From Bacteroidota bacterium (GTDB lineage: Bacteria; Bacteroidota; Ignavibacteria; UBA10030), in the NCBI GenBank assembly GCA_015661185.1, contig JACVXU010000003.1, positions 1-45,312 on the forward strand: a DNA stretch of 45,312 nucleotides, in the 5' to 3' direction. The position numbers and the translations under genes were made by a program. Shown here in pieces: positions 42,703 through 45,312 of this stretch. How positions within the stretch are numbered: position 1 is the stretch's first letter; each line of letters opens with the position of its first letter. The notes beneath the pieces were generated by a model. It saw only the letters and a program-made list of their open reading frames with translations. It did no database searches and was not told the origin of the DNA.

Positions 42703-43938
42703 ATGTTCGATTACCTTAAAGAGTATTTCGACACCAAGGCTCTGCTGATCTGTCTCGGTCTTGTTATCCTCGGATTGCTCTCGGTCTACAGCGCGACATT
42801 TGATGTCGGTGCAGCTGCCGCGTTCAAGAAACAAGTCGTCTGGGCTGCCATCGGCCTCGTCGCACTTTTCATCATGGCTTTTTTCCCCCTCAAGACCCTG
42901 CAACGGATTTCGTTCCCTCTTTATATCTTGAACCTCGGATTGCTTCTTGTCGTCCTTGTTGTGGGGGAACGGGTTTCGGGATCAAAGAGTTGGTTCGGAC
43001 TGGGTGGCTCGGGTGGTCCGGCCGCCTTCGGCGGTCAACCATCCGAATTTGCGAAGGTCGCCACCGTGCTGGCGCTATCGTCGTTCCTAGCCCGGACATC
43101 CATCACATTATCCAACGCGAAGCATCTCATGCTTGCCATCGGTATTGTCATCGTACCGATGGTGCTGATCCTTGCCCAGCCCGACCTGGGAACCGCTGTG
43201 GTCTTTTTCGCAATGGTACTGCCTGTTCTTTACTGGGCGGGGGCTTCCAATTTTGTTCTCGCTGCTATCGTCGCCCCCATTGTTGCTGCGGCCGGTGCTC
43301 TGTTCGGAACGCTCGTCTTTCTCGTCTCGTTGCTTGTCGGCGGAACACTACTGTACCTCACGCGCCAGAACCGATTCGCCGTGGCGGTCGCCTTTGGTCT
43401 GACGCTTGCTGTGGGATTGTCTGTTCAGGCGGTCTACGAACGAATGCCGGCGTACCAACAAAAGCGTATTTCGACCTTCATAAACCCAGGGTCCGAACAA
43501 AAGGGGGCAGGGTACAATGTGTATCAATCGAAAGTCGCTATCGGATCGGGAGGATTTTTCGGAAAGGGCTATCTGCAGGGAACGCAAACACAATTGAACT
43601 TCATCCCTGAACAATGGACTGATTTCATCTTTTGCGTGCCGGGTGAAGAGTTTGGGTTTGTTGGCGCCTCACTGGTAATTGGTCTTTTCACGGGACTCTT
43701 GCTCCACGGAGTTAACGTGGCGGGACTTTCGAAAAACAAGTTCGCCAGTGCTGCGTCAATTGGGATTACAGGAATCTTCGGTTTTCACGTTCTCGTGAAT
43801 ATCGGAATGTCCATGGGACTGCTCCCTGTCATTGGTATCCCTCTCCCTTTCCTCAGTTACGGGGGTTCTGCCCTCGTCGCTAACATGTCGATGGTTGGCC
43901 TGTTGATGAATTTCTATGCCAATCGAAAAGAGCATTAG
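42703..43938 (+). CDS. rodA: Rod shape-determining SEDS glycosyltransferase RodA
   Basis: 411 residues with about ten membrane segments. Family marks: VYSAT, SKSWF then GGQPSEFAKVA (with a Gly-rich insertion between), QPDLGTAVVF, GKGYLQGTQTQLNFIPEQWTDFIF with Asp307 at the position I expect to be catalytic, GEEFGFVGAS, and IGIPLPFLSYGGSALV. It polymerises lipid II in complex with PBP2. The SD AGGAGG stands only three bases before ATG 42703. Last gene of the run, followed by a terminator. Confidence 0.95.
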   Translation: MFDYLKEYFDTKALLICLGLVILGLLSVYSATFDVGAAAAFKKQVVWAAIGLVALFIMAFFPLKTLQRISFPLYILNLGLLLVVLVVGERVSGSKSWFGLGGSGGPAAFGGQPSEFAKVATVLALSSFLARTSITLSNAKHLMLAIGIVIVPMVLILAQPDLGTAVVFFAMVLPVLYWAGASNFVLAAIVAPIVAAAGALFGTLVFLVSLLVGGTLLYLTRQNRFAVAVAFGLTLAVGLSVQAVYERMPAYQQKRISTFINPGSEQKGAGYNVYQSKVAIGSGGFFGKGYLQGTQTQLNFIPEQWTDFIFCVPGEEFGFVGASLVIGLFTGLLLHGVNVAGLSKNKFASAASIGITGIFGFHVLVNIGMSMGLLPVIGIPLPFLSYGGSALVANMSMVGLLMNFYANRKEH

Positions 43939-43983
43939 TCAACTCCAGATGATTGGACCATCTCTTGAATTTGCCTGATTCGC

Positions 43984-44016
43984 GAGTCGAACGCCCGCGC
44001 GGCTCGACTTCTTTTT
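43984..44016 (+). terminator. Intrinsic terminator after rodA
   Basis: AGTCGA (43985-43990) pairs with TCGACT (44004-44009); the loop is itself GC-rich (GCCCGCGCGGC). It is followed by TCTTTTT. About 45 bases after the rodA stop. Confidence 0.75.
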
Positions 44017-44031
44017 GCCAAGCTCCTCTCA

Positions 44032-44060
44032 TTGAAACTCTCCGCTCTTTTTGTTATCCT
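44032..44060 (+). promoter_or_regulatory. Possible promoter of the TauE-DUF1634 pair
   Basis: TTGAAA (44032-44037), 17 bases, TATCCT (44055-44060), with about 27 bases to the ATG. The -10 box is only partly consensus. Confidence 0.45.
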
Positions 44061-44093
44061 GATTCAATTCTTCAACGATAGAATTTCATTAAA

Positions 44094-44912
44094 ATGTCGA
44101 CGGTTTCCTTTCTTCTTCTGGTTCTTGGCGGTGGTGTAGCGGGAACGATCGGGGCAATGCTCGGCCTGGGGGGTGGCGTATTTCTTATCCCCTTCCTTGC
44201 ACTTGTGTTCGGTCTTCCGATGCACCAAGCTATCGCCACCAGTATTCTTGCTGTCATCGCAACGTCGAGCGCGGGAGCAGCGATGAACGTGGAGCGACAG
44301 ACAGTCAATTTACGGCTTGGAATGGTTCTGGAGATCGCGACAGTCCTTGGAGCAATCTTTGGCGGCGTGACCGCAAACCTTCTCAGTGGTGAGGTGTTGT
44401 CGCGTATCTTTGCCGCCCTTCTCCTCTTTGTCTCTTTCGTGATGATTTGGAGAACGGGGTCTGACGTCGAGGCGGCCTCCCCTGTCACCAACGGCGCTTT
44501 CTCCTCCAGTTACAGGGATGAGGCGACCGACAAGGTTGTAACGTACTCCGTCAAGCGCGTGCCGGCAGTTCTCCTGATCTCGCTGATTGCGGGAAACATC
44601 TCCGGATTGCTTGGCGTCGGCGGCGGCATCTTTAAGGTCCCCGCGATGCATATGGTCGCGGGAATGCCCATGAAAGCCGCAACGGCAACGAGCAATTTCA
44701 TGATCGGCGTTACAGCGGCGGCCAGCGCATTCATCTACTTTGCGCACGGCCATCTGAATCCCATGATCGTTTCGCCTGCTGTGCTCGGCGTTCTGGGGGG
44801 TTCGTTTCTTGGTGTCAGCGTGAATCGCCGCATCAAGGGAACGTTTCTTCCATGGATTTTTTCTGTTGTTCTAGTCATTGTATCAATCTGGATGTTTTGG
44901 AGAACGCTTTGA
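44094..44912 (+). CDS. TauE/SafE-family membrane permease
   Basis: 272 residues with about eight transmembrane helices in two halves. Each half has the glycine-rich family motif: GTIGAMLGLGGGVFLIPFL (18-36) and GLLGVGGGIFKVPAM (about 166-180). These (PF01925) export or import small anions such as sulfite or sulfoacetate, but the substrate here is open. Its stop codon overlaps the next start (TTGA). Pairing with a DUF1634 protein is a recurrent gene association. No SD is seen at ATG 44094. Confidence 0.9.
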   Translation: MSTVSFLLLVLGGGVAGTIGAMLGLGGGVFLIPFLALVFGLPMHQAIATSILAVIATSSAGAAMNVERQTVNLRLGMVLEIATVLGAIFGGVTANLLSGEVLSRIFAALLLFVSFVMIWRTGSDVEAASPVTNGAFSSSYRDEATDKVVTYSVKRVPAVLLISLIAGNISGLLGVGGGIFKVPAMHMVAGMPMKAATATSNFMIGVTAAASAFIYFAHGHLNPMIVSPAVLGVLGGSFLGVSVNRRIKGTFLPWIFSVVLVIVSIWMFWRTL

Positions 44913-45295
44913 ACACCGATGGGTTGACAACCGGAGAACATTCAGGCGCGCACAATCTTGTCGAGCGCTGGGTCGGACGGACGCTTCGGTTCGGCGTCTG
45001 GACCAGCGCCGGTCTTATGATTGCCGGACTCTTGCTCACGTGGTTTTCTGCCGGCTCTCTTCATCTGCCTAGCGAGAACCCGTCTCCCGGCGAAGTCTTC
45101 CGGAGCCTCTTTGCCGGCTCTCTCGACCCCGTTACGCTGATGTTTGCAGGGCTATTGCTCTTGATGTTGACCCCCTTCCTCCGGGTTCTGACAGCGGCAG
45201 TGGGATTCGCGGTAGAAAAAGATTGGCGATTCGTTCTCGTTGCGCTCGTTGTCTTCGCCATGCTGCTCGGTGAGCTTGTGTTCTCACTCCGGTAA
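44909..45295 (+). CDS. DUF1634 membrane protein
   Basis: 128 residues from TTG 44909, which overlaps the TauE stop and has GGAG about five bases upstream. The frame upstream of this runs antiphase inside TauE and is not coding. Three hydrophobic segments: FGVWTSAGLMIAGLLLTWF, TLMFAGLLLLMLTPFLRVL and FVLVALVVFAMLLGELVFSL, with RWVGRTLRFGVW before the first. This matches the small three-helix DUF1634 family often found beside TauE/SafE permeases, probably as an accessory subunit. Confidence 0.82.
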   Translation: MNTDGLTTGEHSGAHNLVERWVGRTLRFGVWTSAGLMIAGLLLTWFSAGSLHLPSENPSPGEVFRSLFAGSLDPVTLMFAGLLLLMLTPFLRVLTAAVGFAVEKDWRFVLVALVVFAMLLGELVFSLR

Positions 45296-45305
45296 TGCAT
45301 TACCG
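45290..45305. other. Perfect 16-base palindrome at the end of the last gene
   Basis: CGGTAATGCATTACCG is fully self-complementary without a loop and contains the TAA stop of the DUF1634 gene. It could be one arm of a terminator or a protein-binding site. The window ends 7 bases later, so context is missing. Confidence 0.4.
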
Positions 45306-45312
45306 AGATATC

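Noticed and set aside
81-45312. CRISPR arrays, tRNA/rRNA genes, insertion sequences or phage genes
   Set aside because: None seen: no regularly spaced repeats, no cloverleaf-like sequence in the intergenic gaps, no transposase or integrase motifs.

Overview
The window looks like chromosome from a Bacteroidota/Chlorobiota-type bacterium (FCB group). It is most like Ignavibacteria and relatives, although species cannot be fixed from the sequence alone. Evidence for this is the pair of PorV/PorQ-family outer-membrane proteins, the large exported proteins with type IX secretion (T9SS) C-terminal sorting domains, and the TonB-dependent receptors with an N-terminal carboxypeptidase-regulatory-like domain. 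Unlike typical Bacteroidia, many genes here have clear Shine-Dalgarno (SD) sites and several have canonical TTGACA-17-TATAAT promoters, which fits the Ignavibacteria/Chlorobi side. No tRNA, rRNA, CRISPR array, phage gene or transposase was seen.

Layout. 81-3281 (minus): a 5'-truncated TIM-barrel-type protein, a cluster of perfect trinucleotide-loop hairpins, and a MetE C-terminal-type methionine synthase. 3598-17424 (minus): the most unusual part, two tandem paralogous operons, each ordered TonB receptor -> about 855-residue T9SS-exported protein -> PorV-like shuttle. Each has its own near-consensus promoter, a 13-bp palindrome at the start site, and a long 5' leader with blocks conserved between the copies. 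18208-19926 (plus): a secreted protein made of four repeats. 19968-21602 (minus): a CtpA-type S41 protease. 21751-26462 (minus): a LytTR response regulator, an NTF2-like secreted protein, an aromatic amino acid decarboxylase-like enzyme and a LytS-type histidine kinase, with a possible tiny exported peptide at the end. 26699-29956 (minus): a large secreted BNR/VPS10-type beta-propeller protein.

From 30157 the plus strand carries core genes: ldcA, then from a promoter at 31138 an unbroken same-strand run purN-purH-mreB-mreC-thrA-thrB-thrC-mreD-mrdA-rodA, ending at an intrinsic terminator near 44010. The elongasome cluster mreBCD-mrdA-rodA is split between mreC and mreD by a complete homoserine/threonine operon (fused ThrA, ThrB, ThrC). 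The window ends with a TauE/SafE permease and its DUF1634 partner.

Best candidate for an undescribed system: the duplicated receptor / T9SS surface protein / PorV cassettes. They may be SusCD-like uptake units in which a T9SS-anchored protein replaces SusD and each substrate has its own PorV-like carrier. This is inferred from gene order, paired lengths, shared Asp-rich calcium-type loops and conserved control regions; substrate and function are unknown.
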